Assembly: GCA_001599715.1 (NCBI GenBank)
Contig: BCHU01000009.1
Location: 1,240,001 to 1,304,000, forward strand
From: Phaeotremella fagi
Taxonomy: Eukaryota; Basidiomycota; Tremellomycetes; Tremellales; Phaeotremellaceae
Direction of reading: 5' to 3'
Length of the DNA: 64,000 nt
Numbering within the stretch: position 1 is the first letter of the stretch; every line of letters begins with the position of its first letter. This document shows positions 23,713 through 35,162 of the stretch, piece by piece. Below the pieces are notes generated by a model. It saw only the letters and a list, made by a program, of their open reading frames with translations. It searched no databases and was not told the origin of the DNA. Both the position numbers and the translations under genes were made by a program.

Positions 23713-26651
23713 ATGTCTTCACCAAAAACTGAGCGAACACACGCTCGAAATCGATCTGGTGGTTCTGGTCAAGCGTTTCTTTCACCGAATCCAGGGAGTT
23801 CCGTTCGATCATCTCCCAATTCGAAGGGTTTTGCTTCAAATGAAGATTCACCTATTCAACCTACGACACCTCCTGCTGTTTTCCCTTCCATCAGTATCAC
23901 TAGTCCAGTTTCTCCAATGAGGAGTGAGATTGATAGAGATAAATCGTTATCGGCCACGGCACATGGCGGCAACAGCGTTATTGGTTTCAGTTCACCCGGG
24001 ATGGATGACACACCTTCAGCTTCTTCTTCTTCATTCTCCCCTCGTGTAGATGAATCTGATCGTCGTCGTGGTCAATTTCAAACCCAGTCATTCTCACATA
24101 CCATTGAGGGTGGAAATCCAATAACTCCTAGAAATACACATCGGTCCCAAGTCCCATCGAATCTAGGTGCTTACAACGTAGAAACTGGTTACACTCAGAG
24201 CACCAGTCCTGTCCCTTCATTTTCAAGGTTAGGTCATGGTTTGATTTACGATGGAACCGAGGACGACGACGACGATAAAAGAAAATCCAGAGGTTATTGG
24301 AGATTTTCAACAATCTTGAAAAGATATAGAAGATTCATCTTGGCCAATCCGAAGAGAAGACGTAGAATTCAAACCGCAATTTTAACTTTTATCGTCTATC
24401 TACTTTTGATCAGGCCCTTCTTCAATCTCGCTCCTCCAGGTTGGAAGTCCAATCCTTTGAATGATACAGAAAAGGAGAGAGATCTTGTCGAAGAATCCTT
24501 CCCACTTTATGATCCAAGGAAACATTCAGAGTGGACACCGCCATCTGCGAAACGGTCTAGAACTGGCCAATCCAAAAGAGACGCGGCTGGTGGGAAAGGA
24601 GAACTAAGTACTTCCTCGGCGGCTAACGTCGAGAAATCAGAAAATGGCCATCCGATTACCAACGGTCTGTTATCAACCGATACCTCATTAACAACTCATC
24701 CTATTTATGATTTAATTAATCAATCAAAGGATCAATGGGATTCTCTATTAAAAAGACAGAGCAGAACTCTAGCTCTCGCTGCTTCCAACTATCAAGGTAG
24801 ATATGGTAGACCACCACCAAAAGGTTTCGACAAATGGTGGCAATACGTTTGGTGAGTAGAGCCGTGGTGACGAAAATATAAAAGTATATCTTGACTGACT
24901 TTCCGAATGCAGTGATCATAATATCACCTTGCCTGATGAATACGATCAAATCAACAAAGACGTGTACTACTATCGTGCTCTCTCTCCTCCAGATTTGAAC
25001 AATCGTATCAAGAGAGCTTCGAAAGAGGATTTTACTTTTACGTTCATCGTTGAAGACGGTAAAGTTTCCAACAAAACTTCCTACGACCCAAAAGTACATC
25101 TTGGAGGTAATGATAGATTGAACGATCAGTATCAATTGTTGAAACCAATTGCAAAATACTTGGGCGATTTAGAAATGGTCTTTTCAGTCCATGATACACC
25201 TCAGGTGTTTACTCCTTTTTCGCACAAAAATGAAATGGTTGATTTGATTGAGGAAGGTGGTTGTAAGTCAACACTGGGCTTACTGTTTGTTTCCTATATC
25301 CGAAATCTAACCTTGTTCTTAGATCTGTCCGATGAAACCATTGAAGATGTATCAGATTGGGGAGGTGCTTGCACCTTCTCCTCGCCCGGCAAAAGATACA
25401 ATTACAATTCGAACCCCGATACAACAACGACTCATAAAGCCAAAACTTTTGTTCGATCATTGCTTTCAATGTTGAATCTCTGCGATCATCCATACCAAGT
25501 ACCGCTTCATGGAGTCTTGGCATATAAAAAACCGAAGCCAACGGGGTTTAGACCAATAGTCTCTTTGTCCAAAACAATCTTTCACTCTGATCTTTTATCT
25601 GTTGCAGCTGTTTCGTGGATACCTGCATCTGAAGCTCCAAAAATTCCTTGGTCAGATAAGATTTATGATAAACTGTTATGGCGAGGCGGTAACACTGGAA
25701 TGCATTATGGCACCAAAGGTATCCCATGGAGAGATTCACATCGTGTTAGGTTGGTTAGAGATTTCGCTGTTGGTTTACCAGGTAAACCTAATACGGAAAT
25801 CAAAAAGAGATCTTTGGAAACTGTCACCATATTACCACCTGGTGATTCGATTCCTGGTCCCATTGGCAAGAAATCTGAAACGTTATCCAGACTCAAAGCA
25901 AATGAATACTATATGGATGTTGGATTCACTGGTAAACCTATCCGTATGTTTTTTCATGATACATCTTTGACATTTCAAACTGAGTCTGCTCTCAGAATGC
26001 ACCAATCCACCACCTGATACGACGTGTGACGATTTAGACAGAGAGTTGCAATTCAACACTCCAATGATGAATAGAACTATGCAAGCCAAACATAAATATA
26101 TTCTCGATGTGTGAGTCATTCGGATCATTCTTGGCATTGTCCATCCTCGCTGATTCAAGTAGTGACGGTAACGCTTGGTCCAGTCGTTTTGAACAACTCC
26201 TTCTATCTGGTTCTCTGATTTTCAAGAGTACAGCAATGCGTGAGTGACCAGTTGACTTTTCTCTTTGTGTTGTATTGTTAAACATTATCACAGCTGAATG
26301 GTGGTCTGAGCGGATTCAACCATGGGTACATTATGTTCCTATTCAAACCGATTATTCCGATGTATACGATACCATAGCTTTCGTAAGTTTTTTTTTCAGT
26401 TGGGATTTGGCGTGACGATCAGGTTAACGAGTGTTCAGTTCCGAGGCGACACCCATGGTCGTGGTGGGGAAGAAGAACTCGCGAGAGAAATAGCGGAAGC
26501 TGGTAGACAATGGGCAGAAACGCAATGGAGAAAAGAAGATATGATCGCATACATGTTCAGGTTATACCTTGAATGGGCTAGACTGGTCAGTCCAAAGCGT
26601 AAAGAAATGAACTTCCATTATCTCCCTGAAATGGAAAGGAGAAGAGTGTAG
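23713..26651 (+). CDS. GT90 glycosyltransferase, CAP10-like
   Basis: Seven exons (23713-24851, 24913-25262, 25323-25943, 25996-26110, 26163-26239, 26294-26382, 26439-26651) give 867 residues in frame. About 200 Ser/Pro-rich cytosolic residues precede a membrane helix (TAILTFIVYLLLIRPFF, about residues 220-236), then a lumenal domain. CAP10-domain landmarks are NYQGRYGRPPPKGFDKWW, DHNITLPDEYDQI, DKLLWRGGNTGMHY, WRDSHRVRLVRDF and, split by an intron, KYILDVDGNAWSSRF, then FKSTAMPEWW. The family includes the cryptococcal capsule protein Cap10 and the xylosyltransferase Cxt1, which work on surface mannans and glycolipids in the Golgi. The unusually long N-terminal tail may serve in sorting. Donor sugar is probably xylose by family precedent, but this is inference. 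Confidence 0.9.
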
Positions 26652-27130
26652 AGGGAAATGTACGGAAATTGGCAAGAACAAACGATTTGTAGTGTACACA
26701 TTTTTATGAAACAGATGACATCAAAACGGATAGCCAATAGTTATGAAGCTGATGGTTAGAAGTATTGAGAAGATTTCAAGTTGGATTTTCCATCTGTTGT
26801 TTGTTTTCATTTCCTCACCGATTGTGTCCATGACTTGGGAAGTTGGCAGACACGTGAAATAGAACAGTCGAAGAAATTCTGGTATTATTTGAGGATGACG
26901 AACGATGCCGTAAAAATCACCTAAGGTTTACAAAAGGTTATGTAACCTTAAATTTGTTCCCTTATGTAACCTTAGATTTTTCGGAAACCAACTTTCTACG
27001 CAGCTGTCAGACTATAATGGTGTTAAAAATAGACTACTTCTGTTTCCACTCAACTGAATACCACTCACTCACTTGTCAAATAGCTTGACCATTGACTGGT
27101 AGATCAGATTAAATCACACAGCCGTTTACC
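26652..27130. other. Intergenic region, contains a repeat cluster
   Basis: This 479-nt spacer lies between two plus-strand genes. It has no open frame of interest. It carries the compact repeat described at 26921-26975. Confidence 0.5.
26921..26975. repeat. Paired direct and inverted repeats of TTATGTAACCTTA
   Basis: Two near-identical direct copies of TTATGTAACCTTA (about 26938-26950 and 26962-26974) follow an inverted half-copy CTAAGGTTTA at 26921. AAAGGTTATGTAACCTT in the first copy is itself nearly palindromic. The set could fold as a hairpin or act as a tandem binding site. Confidence 0.7.
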
Positions 27131-28997
27131 ATGCTCTCAAGGTCTATATTTTCCTCCAACTTACGAAGTGGCAGACGACCTTCAAACAAGATTTTGGCTC
27201 TTGGGATCACGTCAATCGTCTTTGCGTTGTTCTTTTTACAGTCCCGAAAGGATTCAAATTCAAAACTGTAAAATGGAACAGGAGAATGGAAGAAAGTCAC
27301 TGACGCATTCGGTTTAGGTACACTGCTGATACCTCTGGAATTTTATCAACTTTTTTTCAATTATCTCTTCCCCATCAGTCCATTTCCTGTCACCAGACGT
27401 GCTTTCCTGATTACTACAATAGTCCTGGAATGATTAGATGGGGTTCAGCAATAAACGATACCCGCTGGACTGTATTTTCGACTGCGTCAGATGAGTGTCT
27501 GGTTGATTCAAGTCCTGTTCGTTCAAGTCAGTTGGCTTCTGATCCAGACAGCTGGATGACTTCCATTCCGCAAGATCATTTTGCTCCAGATTTCATGAAC
27601 TATATAGCATCTGGTGTGGATGCTAGAGGACCTTTCGAAGATTCTGATTTGATTAAATCGGTTGTAGACAGACAGATACTACTTATCGGTGAGATTATCC
27701 CTCAGTTTGAATTTGGAATCGTATGGACTTACTTTGAACCTCATCATCGCAGGATCCAGTCGTGTGTTTGAATCTCCACCTTGATGTATCAGAATTACCT
27801 AGCTGACTAATACAGATGATCGAAACAATGTTCGTCCTTCGCCTTTTCACTTTTTAGAATTTTTTGCAATTGACCACCCTTCATGCAGGCTCAATACTTT
27901 TGTGATCACGCTGAAGGAGGGAAAGTGAGTGAAATTCTCTCAACTCTGGAGGAATGAGATTGCTAAACCAGCGCCTTCTTAAAAGTATGAGTCATGGGGT
28001 ATGTCCTTGCTCAATATGGCTGAGATTGTTCACTAGCTGAGGCTCCCAATTAGGTGGACATCAGGGTGGATCTTGCTTTGTCCCATCGCTCAATCTGACT
28101 ATTATACATTGGTTTCTGTGGGTGTCAACATTCTCACAAGGGTCTCCAAGTCTCAATAAACTTACGCTACTTTTTGTAGATATGGAGTTGTCGATGAAGA
28201 ATATGAATGGTATAGAGAAGGCGAAGAACGACCTGTGAAATTCGAAGGTAGAATTCCAGTTTTACTTGGGGAAGCTACGAAACGAGGTATCATCACGAAA
28301 CCTGATTTAATATCGATGACGAGTTTATTTTGGGATGAAGCTTTTTTAAATGAGGTAAGGAAGTTTGCTCCTAAACCGCAAAACAAGATTGTCTTTAACG
28401 CTACTTAGATATACGCCCATTCAAATTTGGTGGTCGAATATAATGACCCGTACAGATACGGCGATATCAAATGGCATAGTTATAGATTGATGGAATTGAT
28501 TCTTTTCATACGCCAAACTTTCGGTGAAAATGTTCCTCTGATGTATAGAGTCAGACAACATCGTCTAGGTAATTCTGGTAGTGGCAAATTTAAAATCTTT
28601 CAGCTTGATCAAGGTAATAAGGATACCTGCAAGAGGTTAGGAGTCAAGTGGGTTCTTATTTACATCGTCATGCAAGGCGGATTACTATCCGTTGTTTCTC
28701 CTGACATTGGACTTAGGCTTTTTTCTTGGGCGGAACTATTAGAAGGGTTCACAGCGTTAGTAATCGTTTCTCCAACTCTTGATCATTTTCATTGATACTC
28801 ATATTGACAATACGACTACTCAGATATTCCGATCAAGATCAACATTTCCCCTTCGGACCAACGACGTGGCTGTTTGGAGAGTAAGTTCTGATTCAACGAG
28901 TCCAAAAGTTGACTGTCGCAGTATGATTTTGTTCTATTTACATCAAGCAGTTTCTGGTTGTTGGGACTGTATGGATAGTACCACTGCGCGTTGTTAG
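27131..28997 (+). CDS. SGNH/PC-esterase-like type II membrane protein
   Basis: This is a secretory type II protein: a basic N-terminus, then a membrane helix (ILALGITSIVFALFFL, about residues 21-36). The lumenal region reads CFPDYYNSPGMIRWGSA and DRQILLIGSNDRNN, where intron splicing joins the last segment, then AQYFCDHAEGG. After that come KPDLISMTSLFWDEAFLNE, YRVRQHRLGN, RLFSWAELLEG and DQDQHFPFGPTTW. This order (G-x-S block, central PDL..SLFWD, late D..H) matches the PC-esterase/SGNH class that includes Cas1-type polysaccharide O-acetyltransferases and plant TBL proteins. The first block is GSND rather than the usual GDS. At least nine introns are needed, and the junction after exon 1 is not resolved. 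The C-terminus is Cys-rich. Function is inferred: O-acyl transfer to, or removal from, a glycan. Confidence 0.6.
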
Positions 28998-29695
28998 CCT
29001 GAAGGGGATTCATCAGGACGAATAGAATAGTCGTAGGATTCGATGATCAGCATGCAGATCTGGTGCCACCCATTAACCACATGCTTTTCATGCACTATGA
29101 TTATAGACCGGGAGTCGATAAGAATATTCGATAGGTCAGACAACTTCTTTGTACAAGTAACAACCAACAAGTCTTCATGGACCTCCTCCTACCGTCAGTT
29201 GCAGTTTTGTGTATGTTTTCCAATATCATTCCCAGGCCAGAGCGTTGTCAAAGATGACAATCCCTGCTTTTACCACTGCGATCGATGTTCGACGCCTCAA
29301 AGTCTTTCAACGAGGTTGATCACTCAAATATCTCTGTGCCATCAGATACTTCTGCCACAAATTCAGGTTGATTGACTGAGTGTGAGCCTTTCAATTGAAG
29401 TGTGCGCAGTAGATAGAGGTCACAAGACATTTAATAGTACTCAGGTCCTCAATCACAACACGCCACGTTAACTTAAAGTATACTTGCAGTGGCATTCGAA
29501 CGCGTCCAGCTCAGGGACTTGGATATGCTCTCAATTCCATGGCTTGTGGATTAAGAATTTACAACTTAGACTTCGTGGTACATTATCTTTTGAGTCACTG
29601 TCTGATCTAACCTTCGAAATCTTACTTACGCATCATCTACTCGAGTCGACAACAACCATATTTGGTGTAGGTTTCTGGTGATTCAATAAATCACT
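28998..29695. other. Intergenic region upstream of the second GT61 gene
   Basis: This is a 0.7 kb spacer. Short frames such as 29043-29375 and 29484-29681 (+) have no family resemblance, and I see no repeats. Confidence 0.45.
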
Positions 29696-31765
29696 ATGCC
29701 TTCCTCACCAACAGTAAATAAACCAGCACCATGGAACCAATTATCCAAACCGTTATCATCCCATTCATCAATAGGTAATCGTTTGCAAAGAATTCAGATC
29801 TCTTTCAGACGCTCGCTTTACTTGGCTAGACGGAATCCATTGAGGGCTGCTCTGATTATATTCTTTTTCCTTTTCTCATCTTCGTTCGTTTGGATAATCA
29901 TTCGACCTTTGACGAATATCCCAATATTCCCTACTGGTTTCGATGGTCCTTCTGGTGGCTCAGGTCATGGCAACACCTACAATTATGGCATTAGATCCAC
30001 ATCTAAAGAAACTCCGGTCATCTCAAACATGAATTTGACTACATTTTTGGCCCATCAACCTGGGTTTTCAGTTATTGAGAATTTGTGAGTCAAGGATCTA
30101 CTTCAGAGACAGTGTTGTAAAGGCTGATCATTCAATCAATAGATATTGGCGAAATTACACCTACATCATAGTCACAGATCAACCTTGGGCCGTACCACGT
30201 CTTGATCACGTTGCCAGTTTCTCAACTAACAATGGTAAACCAACTGGCGGTCATATCTCTGCCGCTTTATACTCAATCAGAAACTCTCCAGTCAGTCCTG
30301 AAGTCAAAGAGAAGAACCAAGTTGGATCAACCGTCTCTTTAGATGAGGCTTTGGAGATGATCAATTCTGCCGAAGAATTGCCAAGTCCAATGGTATGTGT
30401 TTCATGTTATTCTATATGTGATTGATGGTAACTAATGTTGTAATGCAGATGATCAACAATGATGACAACTGTAAGTGTTTCACGTAGGAAAGTTACGTTT
30501 TCGCCATTTACTGACGATCACCTGTAAATCAAAAGTCGTTAATCATTGTAAGTCTACGATTCATTCAACATTCTTATCTACGATTTCTGACCCCATTTAT
30601 AGTCTACCATTGGGTTGGTGAAACTTTCCTTGGTGGTTGGAGAGTATGGTCAAATTACGCTTGGAGAACTGGAACTGTACTTCCAAAAGTCAAGACTGTA
30701 GCTTTTTTGAAACAATGGAGAAAAGAAGATGCTCCACCTGGACATGCTGGTGGTGATGTCTGGGAAGATAAACCTGGTGCCAATGAATGGTACACTAAGA
30801 AATTCTTGTAAGTGTTAATTTGTCACATACTTTTAGAATGTTGCAATACTCACTCTCAACCCAATTCGTAGCCCCGGTGTAACCATCGAAGATCGAAAGG
30901 AATGGCATGCCCGTGCTGCAACTAATAAAATCTATCATATCCCGTTGGCAGTTATTTCAGACAGAGCTGGAGGTCATCGAGGTCCTTCCGCAGCCTGGAA
31001 ACCATGGGGTGACGTTTTACGTCTGCCGGTCTCGCCAGACTGGTTTGTCAATTTACGAGACAGAGTTCTTGATGGTTACAACGGACCTGTTTCTTTGAAA
31101 CGTGGTAAATTACCAAAAGTAATGTACCTATCGAGACAAGATAGTACTAGACGTTTAGTTCATTCTCATCACGATAAATTACTTGAAGCTTTGGAAAATT
31201 TGGCTGCCGAGGGTGTCGTTGATTTTGTTCTCGAGCAATTCGATTCAAAAACTCCTTTCGAGGATCAAGTTGCCAAAGTCTCAACTGTTGATGTAGGTTT
31301 TTTTCGTTGTGTTTTTTACTCAAGGTGGAGGATTTACTGATTTATATTCTCATAGATCTTGATCTCAGTTCATGGCAATGGTCTTACCCACACTCTTTGG
31401 ATGGATTCGTCACCGATCAGTGCGGTTTTCGAAATGCAACCCGAAGATTGTACAATTGTGAGTGTGATTGTTTGACTGCAAGACTCAAATTGTTGATCAT
31501 AAATTCAGACCGACTACAGTCCACTCGCAATCGCAGTTGGAATTCAACACTACATGGTACAAAATAAAGGGTAAGTCAAAAGTGACACTGTGACAACTAT
31601 AGTCGACTGACTCTTTATCTCCTTGGAAATAGATTCTGCAAACCAGAAGATTGTGGTCAAAGAGGTTGTACATCAGGCCATCCAAAATCAATCAACAGAG
31701 ATGATATAGAAGTGGACCCTCAAATGATTGTTTATGAAATTAAAAAACTCATTGCTCAACGATAA
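29696..31765 (+). CDS. GT61-family glycosyltransferase (DUF563), copy 2
   Basis: This is a paralogue of the gene at 12595-14459. A longer cytosolic tail (about 50 residues, MPSSPTVNKPAPWNQ...) precedes the membrane helix (about residues 51-69, LIIFFFLFSSSFVWIII). The lumenal domain aligns throughout: LAHQPGFSVIENLYW, YHWVGETFLGGWRVW, SDRAGGHRGPSAAWKPWGD, VMYLSRQDSTRR, ILISVHGNGLTHTLWM and a Cys-rich tail (CKPEDCGQRGC). Short exons around VNHY and the intron after the VD/TD before ILI occur at the same places in both copies, so they arose by duplication. The stop is at 31763-31765. It likely sits in the Golgi; the donor sugar is unknown. It converges on the O-FucT-like gene at 32106-34246. Confidence 0.85.
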
Positions 31766-32105
31766 TATGAAACAGGGGTTTCTTATAGATTGAAGATTGA
31801 TTCGTTGGGTTAAAATGACCGGTTTCTTATTTTTTCGTGTGGTTAGATACAATATTATTCTTGATTTAGGTTATGCAAGAATTGAGTTATTTGATTGATT
31901 GTATCTTTTGTGCAGATGAACAGGGAGCGAGCCTCCTGTACTGCGAAACCGACTCGTATAAATTCGGCCACCTTTGACAAGCACGAAGAGTAGACCTCAA
32001 ACAAAAGTCTGAGGATAGAACATGACGAGTACGGCGGGACAGAAGGGCAACTCAAGGTCGATTTTACTCAATCACGATTCATTCTCTAAGGGATACCAAT
32101 GATGT
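31766..32105. terminator. Shared 3' region of convergent GT61 and O-FucT-like genes
   Basis: This 340-nt AT-rich spacer lies between two facing stop codons, with T-runs near both ends. The frame at 31855-32055 (-) has no support. Confidence 0.5.
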
Positions 32106-34246
32106 TTAATATTCATCTAAATCCCATGTCCAAGTCCATCCAGTTAAATCTGGTTTATCCCTCTCATAAACCAAACGCATGAGACCCCCGTTCCAATCTA
32201 TGACTCTTCTTCCACCCATGAATGACACTAATAGTAAAAGTAAATCGTCAGTCCTCGCGAGGCTGTTCGCTACGGTTTCAACTCACTTGTACTATCCCCA
32301 AGCCCAACAAAGGCACTTGATTTAGAGAATATTATGGAATCAATCAATGCTGGGAACCTGTTGGTCGATGTTTCAGTGACGAGTCACCATGATTATCTTC
32401 TTCTCTCACCATGGGCCATATTTTTCAACAGTCTTCACTTTATCGTGATCAACGACATGCCAACCCCACTTCTTGAACGGTTGCCTAAAGGCCAGTTCAG
32501 TTTCAGCTTTCCCATTGAACGATTCCCATCGAAAAACCACTCACAGCCATTGCTGGTTTGTCTCATCTGTGGCCATGATGACGTGACGAATATTTTTTCC
32601 TTGGGTATCGGATACATCATTCAAAAGTTCTGATGCAGCGAGACCCCATTCGTCTTGTGTTATTCCAAGACGACCAATGTCTTGGAAGAAAAGAATCAGA
32701 AATGGGATTCATAAAATTCCATAGAAGAAAGCACCACTCACCGGTTCGTCTGATATGGACGGCCATGAACTAAAGAATATAAGTCAGTCTATCGTCATGC
32801 TGTAAGATACTTGACTCACTGGAGGTATATCCATCTCTGGGGATAAACCAAAAGCGAATCTTAAATAATCTTCAGCTAAAAGAATTAAACCGGGATTGAA
32901 CTTGAGATGCTTGCCAACCCTCTGCCAAGTTGGTCCACCTTCCATCCATTCATCCATATTCAGATTACCATCACCGACATCGACATAATTGAACAAAAGG
33001 TCGACGCAAGCAACATCGTCATCTGGACTACGACTGGCTCTTTCAAGTGAAAATTTCTTGATAATCTCTTCTGACCCTTCTGGGATATCAGGATGATGAT
33101 AACTTTTTAGGAATTTTGAAGTCGCTTGGAGTGATGGTCTTGTGATATCACCTTTGTAAAATGTGCTATATGGGATCGGAGTGTATTCTTGACCTTTTGG
33201 GGTTCACATCAATTTCTTCATCTTTCAATCAAACGGATCTGAAAGACTTACTTAGGAAATTCATGTGCATACCAAAGTGACCATTACGATTTTCAGGTTG
33301 ACGCATACTCCAGCAACTCATTACATCCTCTTTCATCTCGTGATAAGGTGTTGAAATGATTGGATCACCAAGATGTAATTGGCTGCCATCGGGAGTAGAT
33401 TGTGGGTTTTCACCGTCGTATGGACTGATTCTTAAACGTTGAGGTGTTCGACCATTTGCCTTGAGTTCCCATGTTTCAACGATTGGCGTACCAAGTCTTT
33501 CAGACAGATATGGTAAATCAAAAACATCTGACATTGCTATTTCATCACTTTCAGCTCCAAAATGAGTCGAATCAGTGTAGAAGGATGGAACGATAGGGAT
33601 TCGACCACTGAGCTGAGCGAGATCGATGACTGAGAGTAGTAGAATTTCGAGCAATTAGCGTGCAATCTAGTTTGGATCCATCTAACTCACGATTAGCCGC
33701 ACAAATGATTTGGTTGTGCCAACTATTGTTGTGATCAGTATGATAATTATAATGAACTCATCTCCCTGAGAGGACCTTTACTCACCCAGCAAACAACGAA
33801 GAATATAGATATTTCTTATCATCCCTCAAATTTTCTCTGAAAGAAGGTTTTCCTCCTTGTGACCTCAAAGCCCCCCAACTCGCTCTTTTAGTGTCCCTAA
33901 TATGTTTATTTGTTTTTGCGATGTTGGCCCAGATAGTTTCTGGATTCACGTCTTTATAAACTTTCCATACCTGACCGTCGTGTTTCTTACGTCCATGATT
34001 GACGGAAACAGGTGCGTTACCATGACTGACTCTATTCTTTACGATTGGAGTTTCATCCTTTCGCAAATCTTCTATCGAAGTCGTAGCATTTGAACTAATC
34101 AAGTCACCTGTCTCGATAAAGTAGATCGTGATAACTGCTACACCTAGTAAAGCTAACCAAGTAAGTGATCGTGAAAAAGTTCGACGCATTTGAGGCGGTA
34201 AGAATAGCCTTCTACGACGCGTCTTGTCCTTTTCGCGGAGATTCAT
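32106..34246 (-). CDS. O-fucosyltransferase-like type II membrane protein (paralogue 3)
   Basis: This is the third intact member of the family. The start at 34246 gives a strongly basic tail (KDKTRRRRLF), then a membrane helix at about residues 28-44 (SLTWLALLGVAVITIYF). The lumenal domain has SSLFAGWHNQII, NLIDLAQLSGRIPIVPSFY, SDVFDLPYLSERLGTPIVETWEL, DIPPFMAVHIRRTDIGRLG, HVIMATDETNQQWL and a FMGGRRVIDWNGG ending; the stop is at 32106-32108. The introns at AN|LID, at PP|F (before HIRRT) and after RRT coincide with those of paralogues 1 and 2. Lumenal topology next to the GDP-fucose genes suggests a role in Golgi fucosylation, which is inference. Confidence 0.68.
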
Positions 34247-35162
34247 ATTGCTGTTGTCGAATGGGATCGAGATGTAGGACTAAGAAGAGAGCTCTGATCG
34301 GGATTGGACACTGAGTATGGAAACTTTGTAAGTATGATTCAAGCAGAAAGAAGAACTGGGCGGAAGTTTAGAGTTGTTCAATTGCCTATCGCTGAGAATC
34401 AAGATTACGGTAGTGACAACGTTTGACTGAATTGGTGGCAGGTGGTCCGTGCCTAATTAGAGTTTAATGCCATGAAGTAACTTTTAGCTTGGGCATTTGT
34501 GCAAAGTGCGAATAGTAGAATAGTATGGACGCTATGTGATGCATCTCATATTTGTGTGCTTCTAAGAATACTGCAATCCACGAAGCTTTCAGACATGACA
34601 AGACAATTTGTTGGCCAAGTGCAGCTAGACCGCTATGTGAAAAGTCATCGTAAACCGCCCAGCTAACCGCTCCCTCGATTCTCATCGTGCGGTCTTGATT
34701 TCAAGTCATATTCGGATGTTGACCTTCGATATGTGTCAGTAAGCGAAGACTGGTTCATTCTTGCTTCATAACCTCTGTTGAGTAGCGAAAAATATCAACC
34801 ACGGGAAGTTGACTAATAAGAACGGATGGTGGTATTGCCCATACGGCTTGCCTGCAAATTCTTCAAGCTGTTCACTTCCTATTACGTCTCTGTGAAAACT
34901 TTTCCATCAACTTCTGATACTTCTCAGCATCCTGTCAAGCAGTTGTTTATGTTTGATATAGACAAAGTAGATGCATGCATGCACACGCATGGCTTTAATT
35001 GCTCTATCACTTATATCACCTATTAAATGAGTGGATCCAATAATGAGATCTTCGACTCAATCGGAAAATGCAAGTAAAGTAAAAAGTTAAAGTTGGAATT
35101 TGAGATTTGACCATTTCCTCATCTCTTTCTTTTCACTTTAAGTCCCTTTTCTGCTATTCAGG
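34247..35162. other. Intergenic region between the glycan island and HIS7
   Basis: This 0.9 kb divergent spacer holds the promoters of O-FucT-like paralogue 3 (-) and HIS7 (+). It includes a short self-complementary ATGCATGCATGC stretch (about 34971-34982). Open frames at 34464-34685 and 34826-35026 have no support. Confidence 0.5.
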
